The position numbers and the translations under genes were made by a program. The notes beneath the pieces are model-generated. The model saw nothing but the letters and a program-made list of their open reading frames with translations. It searched no databases and was not told the origin of the DNA. A DNA stretch of 64,000 nucleotides. Source: Pseudomonadota bacterium (GTDB taxonomy: Bacteria > Pseudomonadota > Alphaproteobacteria > Acetobacterales > Acetobacteraceae). Numbering within the stretch: the stretch's first letter is position 1; the number at the start of each line of letters is the position of its first letter. Location: contig JAJZES010000012.1 in assembly GCA_021845985.1 (NCBI GenBank), positions 62,001 through 126,000 on the forward strand. Direction: 5' to 3'. Shown here in pieces: positions 11,646-20,116 of the stretch.

Positions 11646-11680
11646 CCTCCGGCTGCCGCGCTGCTGCGGCATGCCGGAGG
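11646..11680 (+). terminator. Hairpin terminator after EF-G gene
   Basis: Arms cctccggc (11646-11653) and gccggagg (11673-11680) are perfect complements. The stem extends inward through tgccgc/gcggca with one bulged base. It begins 10 bases after the EF-G stop; no U-tract follows. Confidence 0.6.
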
Positions 11681-11756
11681 AGCGGGCGCCCTGGCCTGCG
11701 CCCGAGGCGGCCGGCGCAATCCCCTGTGACGCGACCCACCGACCGCCTGATCGGGG

Positions 11757-12392
11757 CTACAGCTGCCGCAGCCACGGCAGCCGCGGCGCGATGGCGTAGT
11801 TGAGCTGGACCAGCAGGATCAGGCCCAGGCTCCACCAGGTGCTGATGACGCAAAGCGCGGCAGCGGCGGCGTAGAGCGCCTGCGCGACGAGGATGCGCCG
11901 CTCGATGGCGCAGGCGACGGCGATGGCCTGATCGTCGGGCACCAGCCCGGCGCGCCGCGCATGCCGCCAGCTCGCCAGCAGCATCGCGCCGAGCAGCAGG
12001 ATGTTCGCCCAATAGACCAGCAGCGCCAGTCGGAAGGTGACGAACTCGGCGATCAGCGCCGTGGTGAAGGGCAGCACCGAGGCGGCGCAGAGAAAGGCAA
12101 ATTGCAGCCACGCCAGATCGCGGTCGCTCGACGACAGGTTCGAGAGCTGCGTCTGCTGGCCGAGCCAGAAGATGCCGAGCGTCAGGAAGCTCATCAGATA
12201 GACCAGCACGCGCGGTGCCAGCGCCAGTAAGGCGCGGGCGAGATCGGCCGCGGACTGCACCGCCGCCATGCTCGGGACATGCAGGTCGAGCACCATCAGC
12301 GTCATGGCGACCGCGAACACGCCGTCGCTGAGGGCGGCGATGCGTTCCAGGCTGCGGCCGGCGAGGCGGTTGTAATGCGGCTGGATCGCCAT
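11757..12392 (-). CDS. TMEM175 (DUF1211) family membrane protein
   Basis: A 211-residue protein of the bacterial TMEM175 family, some members of which are potassium-selective channels. The first helix carries the signature LERIAALSDGVFAVAMTLMV, close to the family's FSDG filter-helix motif but with Leu in the first place. About six transmembrane segments are visible. It is the last gene of a minus-strand series and starts two bases after the LysE stop. Ion selectivity cannot be judged from sequence alone. Confidence 0.82.
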   Translation of the reverse strand: MAIQPHYNRLAGRSLERIAALSDGVFAVAMTLMVLDLHVPSMAAVQSAADLARALLALAPRVLVYLMSFLTLGIFWLGQQTQLSNLSSSDRDLAWLQFAFLCAASVLPFTTALIAEFVTFRLALLVYWANILLLGAMLLASWRHARRAGLVPDDQAIAVACAIERRILVAQALYAAAAALCVISTWWSLGLILLVQLNYAIAPRLPWLRQL

Positions 12393-12394
12393 GC

Positions 12395-13009
12395 TCAGCG
12401 CCGGTGCGCGAGTGCCAGCCCGACTCCGGCGCCGATCAGGAAGCCGCCCGACAGCCGGTTGTGCAGGCGCCCGCGCGCCGCCAGCAGACGCCGCGCCCGC
12501 CCGGCGAGCAGCGCCCACAGACTGTCCAGCCCGGCCGCGAGCATCAGGAAGGTGACGCAGAGCAGCCCCATCTGCGGCGCCACCGGTCGGCCGGTGGCGA
12601 TGAATTGCGGGAAAAAGGCGCCGAAGAACAGCAGCGTCTTGGGGTTGGTCAGCGACACCAGCAGCCCGCGCAGGTAAATGCGCCGCCGCGAGCGCGCCGG
12701 CGGCACCGCGGCGAGGTCGATTGGCGGGGCACGGAACTGCCGCACGCCGAGCACCAGCAGATAGGCCACGCCGGCCCAGCGCAGCAGCTCCATCCAGCCG
12801 CCCAACGTGCCGAGCAGCGCCGCCAGCCCGAACGCCACGGCGGCCAGTTGCAGCACCATCGCCGACAGTGTGCCGGCCAGGGTCAGCAGGCCGAAGTGGG
12901 TGCCGTGGGCGATGCTGTTGGCAACGATCAGGGCGACGTTCGGGCCGGGGATCAGCATCAGCAGAATGGTCGCCAGCACGAAGCCGGCATACAGCCCAGG
13001 GTCGATCAT
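12395..13009 (-). CDS. LysE/RhtB family exporter
   Basis: A 204-residue inner-membrane exporter of the LysE/RhtB superfamily, which expels amino acids and related small molecules by proton exchange. The family signature LMLIPGPNVALIVANS lies in the first helix (about residues 14-29), followed by the G-rich second segment and SLTNPKTLLFFGAFFPQF in the middle. Five to six membrane helices are apparent. Its ATG overlaps the protease stop (ATGA). Given the operon leader, its substrate could be an amino acid or an aromatic amine, but this is a guess. Confidence 0.88.
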   Translation of the reverse strand: MIDPGLYAGFVLATILLMLIPGPNVALIVANSIAHGTHFGLLTLAGTLSAMVLQLAAVAFGLAALLGTLGGWMELLRWAGVAYLLVLGVRQFRAPPIDLAAVPPARSRRRIYLRGLLVSLTNPKTLLFFGAFFPQFIATGRPVAPQMGLLCVTFLMLAAGLDSLWALLAGRARRLLAARGRLHNRLSGGFLIGAGVGLALAHRR

Positions 13010-13743
13010 CGTCCGCTCTCCGGTGTGGCGAGCAATGCTTGCAATGCCGCGGCCGGAACCGCAACACCGCCGTTGCGCCCGGCATAGGCGCCGGTCTGGA
13101 TGCCGGCGATGCGCCACCCGCCGGCGGCGTCGCGCACCAGCAGCGGCGCCCCGCTGGTGCCGCGCGTCGCCGCGCAGTCATGCGCCAGGAGGGCGCCGAC
13201 GGCGGTGATCCGGCATCCGGTGTCGGCTTCGATCACCTCGACGCGGTCCTGGTTGTAGCCGCCGAGCATCGTCGCGGCGCCGGCCGCCGGTGTCGCGGCC
13301 AGCGCCAGCGCCGGCGCACCGAGCGGCGCGGCGAGGATGACCAGCGCGGCATCGGCGGCGCGCGTGGCGTCCGGCCGGGCCGGGTCATAGCCGGGCAGGA
13401 TGCGCCAGGAGGCGCCCAGCACATGCGCCGCGTAGCGTCCGCCGGCATAGCGCGCCAGCACATGCACGCGGTCGGCGGCGACAAATCGGCGCATGCGGTG
13501 GTCGTAGAGGCAATGCGCCGCGGTCAGCACACGATCCGGCGCCACCACGACGGCGGTGCAGCGCACCACCCCCGCCACCTGCAGCCGCGCCAGCGCGGTC
13601 CACGGCGCGGCATCGGCGGCGACGACGCGGCGTGCATCGTCCGGCCCGACCCCAGGAAGCAGCCCAGGGGACAGCGGGGCCGCGCCGGCAAGCAGCGTGG
13701 CCAGCAGCAGGAGCGCCACCGGACGCAGGCGCCGCCCGGCCAT
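13006..13743 (-). CDS. Trypsin-like serine protease, exported
   Basis: A 245-residue protease of the chymotrypsin/V8 fold with a signal peptide (residues 1-22). The catalytic triad is readable as His77 in LTAAHC, Asp131 in DAALVI and Ser197 in GTSGAPLL. Cysteine pairs around the histidine and the serine could form the usual disulfides. It lies two bases after the monooxygenase gene and overlaps the LysE start, so it belongs to the same transcript. Its connection with the aromatic pathway is unknown. Confidence 0.85.
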   Translation of the reverse strand: MAGRRLRPVALLLLATLLAGAAPLSPGLLPGVGPDDARRVVAADAAPWTALARLQVAGVVRCTAVVVAPDRVLTAAHCLYDHRMRRFVAADRVHVLARYAGGRYAAHVLGASWRILPGYDPARPDATRAADAALVILAAPLGAPALALAATPAAGAATMLGGYNQDRVEVIEADTGCRITAVGALLAHDCAATRGTSGAPLLVRDAAGGWRIAGIQTGAYAGRNGGVAVPAAALQALLATPESGR

Positions 13744-13745
13744 GC

Positions 13746-16046
13746 CTATTGCGCGGCCAGCGCCTCCGGCACATACGGCCGCGGCCGTGCCTTGCGCCGC
13801 AATTCGAGCAGCTCCGCCGCCGTCGTCGCCGCGACGCGCATCAACTGGTCGCGGCCCGGCCCGTACTGCACCGGCCCGGACAGCGCCACGCCGTACTGCG
13901 CCGCCGCCCGCAGGGTGAAATACGGATCGGTCAAATGCGGCCGGCCGAGCGCCACCAGATCGGCGCGCCCGGCGGCCAGCACCGTATTGACCTGATCGGC
14001 GCTGGTGACGCTGCCGACGCACATGGTGGCGATGCCGACCTCGTTGCGGATCGCCTCGGCGAACGGCGTCTGGAACATGCGGCCATAAACCGGCGCGGCA
14101 TCCGGCGTGGTCTGCCCGGTGGACACGTCGATCAGGTCGCAGCCGGCGGCGGCGAAGGCGTGCGCGATGGCGACCGCGTCGTCGCCGGTGATGCCGCCGT
14201 CCTGCCAGTCGGTGGCCGAGATGCGCACGCTCATCGGCTTGTCGGCCGGCCAGACCGCGCGCAGCGCCGCGAACACCTCCAGCGGATAGCGCAGCCGGTT
14301 TGCCAGCGTGCCGCCGTATGCGTCGGCCCGGTGATTGGTCAGCGGCGAGATGAAACTGCCGAGCAGGTAGCCGTGGGCGCAGTGCAGCTCCAGCATGTCG
14401 AAGCCGGCGGCGTCGGCGCGGCGCGCCGCGGCGACGAAATCATCCCGCACGCGGTCCATGTCGGCGCGCGTCATCTCCCGCGGAATCTGACTGTCAGGAT
14501 AGTAGGGCAGCGGAGACGGCGCCTCGATCGGCCAAGCCCCCTCCGCCAGCGGCCGGTCCATCGCATCCCACATCAGCCGTGTCGCTCCCTTGCGTCCGCT
14601 GTGGCCGAGCTGGCAGCAGAGTTTGGTGTCACCGCTGGCATGGGCGAAAGCGACGATGCGGCGCCACGCCGCCGCCTGGGCGTCGGTGTAGAGCCCGGCG
14701 CAGCCCGGCGTGATCCGCCCCTCCGGCGAGACCACCACCATTTCGGTGTACAGCAGCCCGGCGCCGCCCTGCGCACGGCTGCCGTAATGCACCAGATGAA
14801 AGTCGCCGGGCATGCCGTCCTCGGCCGAATACATGCACATCGGGCTGACCACGACGCGGTTGGCGAGCTGCATGCCGCGCAACGCGAAGGGGCGGAACAT
14901 CGGCGGCGACGGCGGCGCGTTGCCGGCGAACATGTGGTCGGTGGCATCGACGAACTCGGGCGCGCGCAGGCGCAGATTGTCGTAGGTGATCGATTTCGAC
15001 CGCGTCATCAGCCCGAAGGCGAACTGCACCGGGTCCATGTGCCAAAAGCGCGCGACATGCTCGAACCACACCAGCGACACGTCGGCGGCGTGCTGGGTGC
15101 GCTCGACCTCCTCGCGGCGCGAAGTCTCGAACGCGGCGAGCGAGGCCGGCACACTGCCATGGGCGCGAAAACTCTCGAACAGCGCGATGGCGTCCTCCAT
15201 CGCCAGCTTGGTGCCCGAGCCGATGGAGAAATGCGCCGTCGATTTAGCGTCGCCGAGCAGCACGACGTTGCCCATCGCCCAGCGTTCGGTGCGGATCATC
15301 GGGAATTGCCGCCACAGCGAACGGTTGGTGATCAGCCGGTGGCCATTGAGATCCTCGGCGAACACGTCTTCCATGAAGCGCGCCGACGCTGCCTCGTCCA
15401 CGTCTGCGAGGCCGGCTCGGGCGAAGGTCGCCGGATCGGTCTCCAGCACCCAGGTCGAATGGCCCGGCTCGTACTGATAGGCGTGGGCGATGAAGATGCC
15501 GTGCGGTGTGTCGCGGAAGCTGAAGGTGAAGGCGTCGAGCGGACGCGTCGAACCCATCCAGGCGAAGCGGTTGGGGCGCAGGTCGATGCCGGGACCGAAA
15601 TGCCCGGCATGGCGCGTGCGCACCGCCGAATTGATGCCGTCGGCGGCGACGATCAGGTCGGCGTCGGCGACATCTTCGATGCCGGTGATCTCGCTGCCGA
15701 AACGCATCTGCACGCCGAGCGCCCGGCAGCGGTCCTGCAGCAGCATCAGCAGGGTGCGCCGCGAACAGCCGCAGAAGCCGTTGCCGCCGATCCGGTGCAG
15801 CGTTCCCTTGAAGCGGATTTCGATGTCGTCCCAATAGGCGAACTGCCGGGTGATGGCGCGGTAGCTGTCGCTGTCGTAGCGGGCGAAGGTCTCCAACGTC
15901 TGGTCGGAGAACACCACGCCGAAGCCGAACGTGTCGTCGGCGCGGTTGCGCTCATGGACGGTGATGTCCATGGCCGGCCAGCTCTGTTTCATCAGGATGG
16001 CGAAATAGAGGCCCGCCGGGCCGCCGCCGAGGATCGCGATGCGCAT
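13746..16046 (-). CDS. Bifunctional anthraniloyl-/salicylyl-CoA monooxygenase-reductase
   Basis: A 766-residue fusion. Residues 1 to about 375 are an FAD aromatic hydroxylase of the p-hydroxybenzoate hydroxylase type (GGGPAG at 7-12; [14 protein letters not shown] binds the flavin ribityl end). From about 383 an Old Yellow Enzyme-like domain follows ([33 protein letters not shown]-like phosphate site). This arrangement is known from 2-aminobenzoyl-CoA monooxygenase/reductase and salicylyl-CoA 5-hydroxylase, which hydroxylate, and in the first case also reduce, the CoA thioester of an aromatic acid. Substrate choice between the two cannot be made here. It heads a four-gene minus-strand operon and diverges from the SDR-MarR-Rid genes. 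Confidence 0.88.
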   Translation of the reverse strand: MRIAILGGGPAGLYFAILMKQSWPAMDITVHERNRADDTFGFGVVFSDQTLETFARYDSDSYRAITRQFAYWDDIEIRFKGTLHRIGGNGFCGCSRRTLLMLLQDRCRALGVQMRFGSEITGIEDVADADLIVAADGINSAVRTRHAGHFGPGIDLRPNRFAWMGSTRPLDAFTFSFRDTPHGIFIAHAYQYEPGHSTWVLETDPATFARAGLADVDEAASARFMEDVFAEDLNGHRLITNRSLWRQFPMIRTERWAMGNVVLLGDAKSTAHFSIGSGTKLAMEDAIALFESFRAHGSVPASLAAFETSRREEVERTQHAADVSLVWFEHVARFWHMDPVQFAFGLMTRSKSITYDNLRLRAPEFVDATDHMFAGNAPPSPPMFRPFALRGMQLANRVVVSPMCMYSAEDGMPGDFHLVHYGSRAQGGAGLLYTEMVVVSPEGRITPGCAGLYTDAQAAAWRRIVAFAHASGDTKLCCQLGHSGRKGATRLMWDAMDRPLAEGAWPIEAPSPLPYYPDSQIPREMTRADMDRVRDDFVAAARRADAAGFDMLELHCAHGYLLGSFISPLTNHRADAYGGTLANRLRYPLEVFAALRAVWPADKPMSVRISATDWQDGGITGDDAVAIAHAFAAAGCDLIDVSTGQTTPDAAPVYGRMFQTPFAEAIRNEVGIATMCVGSVTSADQVNTVLAAGRADLVALGRPHLTDPYFTLRAAAQYGVALSGPVQYGPGRDQLMRVAATTAAELLELRRKARPRPYVPEALAAQ

Positions 16047-16136
16047 GGCCGCCTCCTGTCCTTCCAGATATTTTAGGCTTGAAAGAGTTTCGACGCAATG
16101 TTGGGATGCAGGGCGGCAAACGGAAGGGAAGAGGCG
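16047..16136. promoter_or_regulatory. Divergent promoter region of the aromatic-CoA locus
   Basis: This 90-base gap separates the monooxygenase gene (minus) from the SDR-MarR-Rid genes (plus). It holds an AT-rich patch (atattttaggcttgaaa, about 16067-16083), rare in this GC-rich DNA. The MarR protein encoded in the locus would be expected to bind here. I did not find a convincing palindrome, so the operator position is open. Confidence 0.45.
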
Positions 16137-16856
16137 ATGGAACCGGCCGGACGGCGGGCGCTGGTCACCGGCGGTTCACGCGGGATCGGCGCCGCGATCG
16201 TTGCTGCGCTGCGGGCCGCGGGGGCGGACGTGGTGGTGCTCGGCCGCGGCGCGGGGCCGGCTGAAAACTATGTCCGCGCCGATGTCACCGACTCCGCGGC
16301 GCTGGCCGCCGCGGTTGCCGCATGCCTGCCGCTCGACATCCTGGTCAATAATGCCGGTGCTGCAGAGAGCGCGCCGGTCGCCCGCACCGACCGGGCGCTG
16401 TGGGACCGCATGTTGGCGGTCAATCTGACCGCGGTGTTCGAGGCGACGCGGTTGGTGCTGCCCGGCATGGTGCAGCGCGGCTTCGGCCGCGTCATCAGCA
16501 TTGCCAGCACCGCCGGGCTGATCGGCTACCCCTATGTCGGCGCCTATGTCGCCGCCAAGCACGGTGTGGTCGGGCTGACCCGGGCCTGGGCGCGGGAAGT
16601 GGCGCCGAGCGGCGTCACCGTCAACGCGGTCTGCCCCGGCTTCGCCGACACCGATCTGGTCGCCGACAGCGTGCGCACCATCGTCGCCCGCACCGGCCGC
16701 AGCGCGCAGGACGCGCTGTCGGCGCTCACCGCCGCCAACCCGCAGCGACGCCTGGTGCGGCCGGAGGAGGTGGCGGCCAGCGTGCTCTATCTCTGCGGTC
16801 CCAATTCCGGGGCGATCACCGGGCAGGCACTCGCGGTTGCCGGGGGCGAGGTGTGA
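16137..16856 (+). CDS. SDR family NAD(P)-dependent oxidoreductase
   Basis: A 239-residue classical short-chain dehydrogenase. It has the cofactor motif TGGSRGIG (11-18), the NNAG motif, and the active-site pair Tyr137 and Lys141 in YVAAK, with the serine about 13 residues before. The C-terminal half resembles FabG/3-hydroxyacyl-CoA dehydrogenase relatives. The ATG at 16137 follows a GGAAGGGAAGAGG ribosome site; an ATG at 16098 is less likely. Position opposite the CoA-thioester hydroxylase suggests it oxidises a ring-derived hydroxyacyl-CoA later in the pathway. Its TGA overlaps the MarR ATG. Confidence 0.88.
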   Translation: MEPAGRRALVTGGSRGIGAAIVAALRAAGADVVVLGRGAGPAENYVRADVTDSAALAAAVAACLPLDILVNNAGAAESAPVARTDRALWDRMLAVNLTAVFEATRLVLPGMVQRGFGRVISIASTAGLIGYPYVGAYVAAKHGVVGLTRAWAREVAPSGVTVNAVCPGFADTDLVADSVRTIVARTGRSAQDALSALTAANPQRRLVRPEEVAASVLYLCGPNSGAITGQALAVAGGEV

Positions 16857-17359
16857 TGGACTCCGTGCCGCTCGACGCCGAGACGCGCGCCGCCGATCTG
16901 CCGGCGCACCGGCGAGAGGTGCGGCTGTGGCTGCGCATGCTGACCTGCACGACGCTGATCGAGGGGGAAGTGCGCCGCCGCCTGCGCAACGGCTTCGATC
17001 TGACATTGCCGCGCTTCGATCTGATGGCGCAGCTTGAGCGCGCGCCGGAGGGGCTGACCCTGGGGGCGCTGTCGCGCCGGCTGATGGTCTCCAACGGCAA
17101 CATCACCGGGCTGGTCGAACGGCTGGTGGAGAGCGGGCATGTGCAGCGTGTGCCGCATCCGGTCGATCGTCGGGTCGCGCTGGTGCGGCTGACCGAGGCG
17201 GGACGCGCCGCCTTCACCGACATGGCGCGCGCCCATGCCGGCTGGATCGGCGCGTTGTTTGGCGATCTGTCGGCCGAGGAGGTCGAGATGTTGCAGCGCC
17301 TGCTTGGTCGGGTGAAAACCAGCGTGCGCGGGGTGGCCGCGCGGGAGGAGCCGCGATGA
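16856..17359 (+). CDS. MarR family transcriptional regulator
   Basis: A 167-residue MarR-type winged-helix protein. The DNA-binding core is clear: LTLGALSRRLMVSNGNITGLVERLVESG, followed by the wing DRRVALVRLTEAG. MarR members in aromatic degradation loci are often repressors released by the CoA thioester of the substrate. This gene probably acts on the divergent promoter at 16047-16136, which is inference from position. It overlaps the SDR gene at its start and the Rid gene at its end. Confidence 0.88.
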   Translation: MDSVPLDAETRAADLPAHRREVRLWLRMLTCTTLIEGEVRRRLRNGFDLTLPRFDLMAQLERAPEGLTLGALSRRLMVSNGNITGLVERLVESGHVQRVPHPVDRRVALVRLTEAGRAAFTDMARAHAGWIGALFGDLSAEEVEMLQRLLGRVKTSVRGVAAREEPR

Positions 17360-17763
17360 CCGAAGCACCGACGCTGACCACGCTGCTGCCGCCGGGCTGG
17401 CCGCGCCCGCTCGGCTACGCCAACGGCATGGTCGGGCGCGGGCGCACCGTGTTCGTCGCCGGGCAGATCGGCTGGGATGCCGAAGGCCGCTTTGCCGAAG
17501 GCTTTGCCGCCCAGGTGGCGCAGGCCTTGCGCAACGTCCTCGCGGTGCTGGCGGAGGCCGGTGCCGGTCCGGCGCAGATCGCCCGCATGACGTGGTACGT
17601 CACCGACCTCGCCGCCTATCGCTCGGCCGGCCCGGCGCTCGGGGCGGTGTGGCGGGAGGTGATGGGGCGGCACTACCCGGCCATGTCGGTGGTCGGCGTC
17701 AGCGGACTGGTCGAGACGGCGGCGCTGGTCGAGATCGAGGCGACGGCGGTGGTGGCGGACTGA
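17356..17763 (+). CDS. Rid family protein (YjgF/YER057c/UK114)
   Basis: A 135-residue Rid-fold protein. RidA hydrolyses reactive enamine/imine intermediates, but the Arg that carries out the deaminase chemistry (in a PxR context before the final strand) is replaced here: the segment reads YPAMSVVGVSG. The closing ALVEIEATAVV is typical of the family. It therefore fits the Rid subfamilies lacking the catalytic arginine, often found in aromatic amine or nitrogen-compound catabolic loci. It is the last gene of the SDR-MarR-Rid unit. Confidence 0.85.
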   Translation: MTEAPTLTTLLPPGWPRPLGYANGMVGRGRTVFVAGQIGWDAEGRFAEGFAAQVAQALRNVLAVLAEAGAGPAQIARMTWYVTDLAAYRSAGPALGAVWREVMGRHYPAMSVVGVSGLVETAALVEIEATAVVAD

Positions 17764-17872
17764 GATTTTTTCGGCCGTTAACGTCTCGCTAGGACTTCAT
17801 TAAGCGTTCCCCGTTCATTCTGCCGCTCGCGCCGCCGTGATGAGCGCGGCCCGGCAAAATGAAGGGTTCAGC

Positions 17873-18850
17873 ATGAAGACGGCTCTGGTCTGCGGTGCGG
17901 GCGGGTTCATCGGCGGCCATCTGGTGCGGCGGCTGAAGCAGGAAGGCTTCTGGGTCCGTGGCATCGACCTGAAGTTTCCCGAATATGCCGAGACGCATGC
18001 CGATGATTTTGCCATCGGCGATCTGCGCGATGGGTATTTCTGCCGCGCCGTGATCGACCGCCGGTTCGATGAGGTGTACCAGCTCGCCGCCGACATGGGC
18101 GGCGCCGGCTACATCTTCACCGGCGAGAACGACGCCACCATTATGCACAACTCGGCGACGATCAATCTCAACGTGCTCGACACCTGCCACAAGCGCAGCG
18201 TGCGCACGCTGTTCTATTCATCGTCGGCCTGCGCCTATCCGGCCTATAATCAGGAAGACCCGGACAACCCCCGCTGCTCGGAAGACAGCGCCTATCCGGC
18301 CGCGCCGGACAGCGAATACGGCTGGGAAAAACTGTTCAGCGAGCGGCTGTTCCTGGCCTATCGGCGCAATCACGGCATGCAGACGCATGTTGCGCGCTAT
18401 CACAACATCTTTGGCCCGCTCGGCACCTGGCAGGGCGGGCGGGAGAAGGCGCCGGCGGCAATCTGCCGCAAGGTGGCGGCGGCCCGCAGCGGCGATGCCA
18501 TCGACATCTGGGGCGACGGCAGGCAGACGCGCAGCTTCCTCTATATCGACGAATGCCTGGAGGGCACCACGCGCCTGCTGCGCTCCAATTTCGCCGGCCC
18601 GGTTAATATCGGTTCGGAGGAGATGGTAACGATCGACCAGTTGGTCGATCTGGTCGCCGACATCGCCGGCAAGCGCATCGACAAGCGGCACATCACGGGG
18701 CCGACCGGCGTGCGCGGGCGCAATTCCGACAACCGGCTGATCCGCGACCGGCTCGGCTGGGCGCCGAGTGCGCCGCTGCGCCGCGGTCTGGAACACACCT
18801 ATGCCTGGATCGACGCCCAGGTTCACGCCAACGACCGGCTCGCCGCATGA
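17873..18850 (+). CDS. GDP-mannose 3,5-epimerase homologue
   Basis: A 325-residue extended-SDR sugar-nucleotide epimerase. The N-terminal GAGGFIGG (8-15) binds NAD. The catalytic set of GDP-mannose 3,5-epimerase is kept: Cys120 in SSACAYP and Tyr149-xxx-Lys153 in SEYGWEKL. Long stretches match the plant enzyme pattern, for example FGPLGTWQGGREKAPAAICR, WGDGRQTRSF and GVRGRNSDN. That enzyme turns GDP-D-mannose into GDP-L-galactose and GDP-L-gulose. The ATG at 17873 has AAGGG eight bases upstream; an in-frame ATG at 17837 is less likely. It leads an operon of glycosyltransferases, so the product probably feeds a surface glycan. Confidence 0.82.
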   Translation: MKTALVCGAGGFIGGHLVRRLKQEGFWVRGIDLKFPEYAETHADDFAIGDLRDGYFCRAVIDRRFDEVYQLAADMGGAGYIFTGENDATIMHNSATINLNVLDTCHKRSVRTLFYSSSACAYPAYNQEDPDNPRCSEDSAYPAAPDSEYGWEKLFSERLFLAYRRNHGMQTHVARYHNIFGPLGTWQGGREKAPAAICRKVAAARSGDAIDIWGDGRQTRSFLYIDECLEGTTRLLRSNFAGPVNIGSEEMVTIDQLVDLVADIAGKRIDKRHITGPTGVRGRNSDNRLIRDRLGWAPSAPLRRGLEHTYAWIDAQVHANDRLAA

Positions 18851-20115
18851 GTATCGCGCTGCGCACGCGGACCCGCCGCGGGCGCATCACCGGGGCGGAC
18901 GACGCGGCGGTGGCCGATGACGTGTCGTTCCCGGCAGCGGTCAGGCCGCGGCTGTTTCTGCTCGATCCGGTTTGCGTGCTGCCGTTCGGGCACAACGTGC
19001 CGTCGCTGAACTATTATCGCCGCTATCTTTCGGCGCGGTTCGACGTGGTCAGCCCGTTCGTCTGCCGCCATCTGCCCGAACAGGTGGAGGACGCGGCCGA
19101 ATTCCGCCGGCATTTCGAGTTCTACTACCGCGACTTCATCCGCATCGCGGCGCCGGAAACGCCCCTGCCGGAGGGGCCGGGCCACTCGTCGGACCGGTTG
19201 CTGCAATGCGCGCGGCGCGATGTCGCGACGCTGCTGGCGGAGCATGGCGTCGGCGGCGAAGACCGGGTGTTCGTCCCGTCGGCTGACTACTACCTTGTGC
19301 GGGCGCTAATCGACGAATTGCTGCTGCGCGCGCCAGTCAACCGGCCACGCCTTTTTCTGCGCTTCATCGGCGTCATGGAGGGAGCCAGCCGCAGTGTCGC
19401 GGCGCCGTTCGAGGAATTGCTCTCCGGCCTGCGCGGCGCCATTGCCGGCGGATTGCCGATCTCACTTGCCGCCGAGACGCCGAGCTATGCCGATCTGCTG
19501 AGCGTGCGCACCGGCCGGCCGGTGGCGACGGTGCCCTATCCGCTGATCGGCGAGCAGATGAAGCTGCCGGCCGATCCGGTTTTGCGCATCTACTCCGCCG
19601 GCTCGGCGCGGTTCGACAAGGGCTATCTCGATCTGCTCGACATCGCCCGCGCCGTCGCCTGCGCGCCGTTCGCCGAGCGCGTCGCCTTCACCATCCAGAT
19701 GCTGCCGGATGCGGACCTGCGCAGCGTGCAGACCTATACGTCGCAGCTCTATGCCTGCCCCGGCGTCACGCTGCTGCCGGCGATCCTGACCGGTGCGGAG
19801 ATCCAGCACGAATACCGGCGCAGCCACGCCGTCATCATGCCCTATGACGCCGGCATCTACCGGATGCGCGGCTCGGCGATCCTGATGGAGGCGATCGCCT
19901 ATGGCCGCTCCGTGCTGACCGGCGACGGCACCGCTTTCGCGCCGCAGGTGCGCCACTATGGCAACGGCGCCGTGTGCCGCAGCCCGGCGGAGTATCTGGC
20001 GGCGATCGAGGCGCTGCTGGCGATGCCGGCGGCGGAGGCCGAACTGCGGCTGGCGCAGGCACGCGCCCGCTTCGCCATCGACACCGATGCCGCCTATCAG
20101 AACTGGATCCGATGA
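18847..20115 (+). CDS. Glycosyltransferase-like protein, GT-B type
   Basis: A 422-residue protein whose start overlaps the epimerase stop. The N-terminal half is unusual, but the C-terminal half (from about residue 235) has the layout of family-4-like GT-B transferases: a YSAGSARFDKGYLDLL nucleotide-domain opening, then YRRSHAVIMPYDAGIYRMRGSAILMEAIAYG, which holds an E close to the family's donor-binding EAxA position. No membrane segment is seen. The donor could be the L-sugar nucleotide made by the neighbouring epimerase; that is inference. Confidence 0.65.
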   Translation: MSIALRTRTRRGRITGADDAAVADDVSFPAAVRPRLFLLDPVCVLPFGHNVPSLNYYRRYLSARFDVVSPFVCRHLPEQVEDAAEFRRHFEFYYRDFIRIAAPETPLPEGPGHSSDRLLQCARRDVATLLAEHGVGGEDRVFVPSADYYLVRALIDELLLRAPVNRPRLFLRFIGVMEGASRSVAAPFEELLSGLRGAIAGGLPISLAAETPSYADLLSVRTGRPVATVPYPLIGEQMKLPADPVLRIYSAGSARFDKGYLDLLDIARAVACAPFAERVAFTIQMLPDADLRSVQTYTSQLYACPGVTLLPAILTGAEIQHEYRRSHAVIMPYDAGIYRMRGSAILMEAIAYGRSVLTGDGTAFAPQVRHYGNGAVCRSPAEYLAAIEALLAMPAAEAELRLAQARARFAIDTDAAYQNWIR

Positions 20116-20116
20116 C

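Noticed and set aside
9534-11672. A 712-codon frame antisense to EF-G
   Set aside because: The opposite strand encodes a complete EF-G; the antisense product is His/Arg/Asp-rich and unlike any protein.
13632-16076. An 814-codon plus-strand frame opposite the monooxygenase-reductase
   Set aside because: The minus strand has a full-length recognised bifunctional enzyme; the plus-strand frame has no ribosome site or motif.
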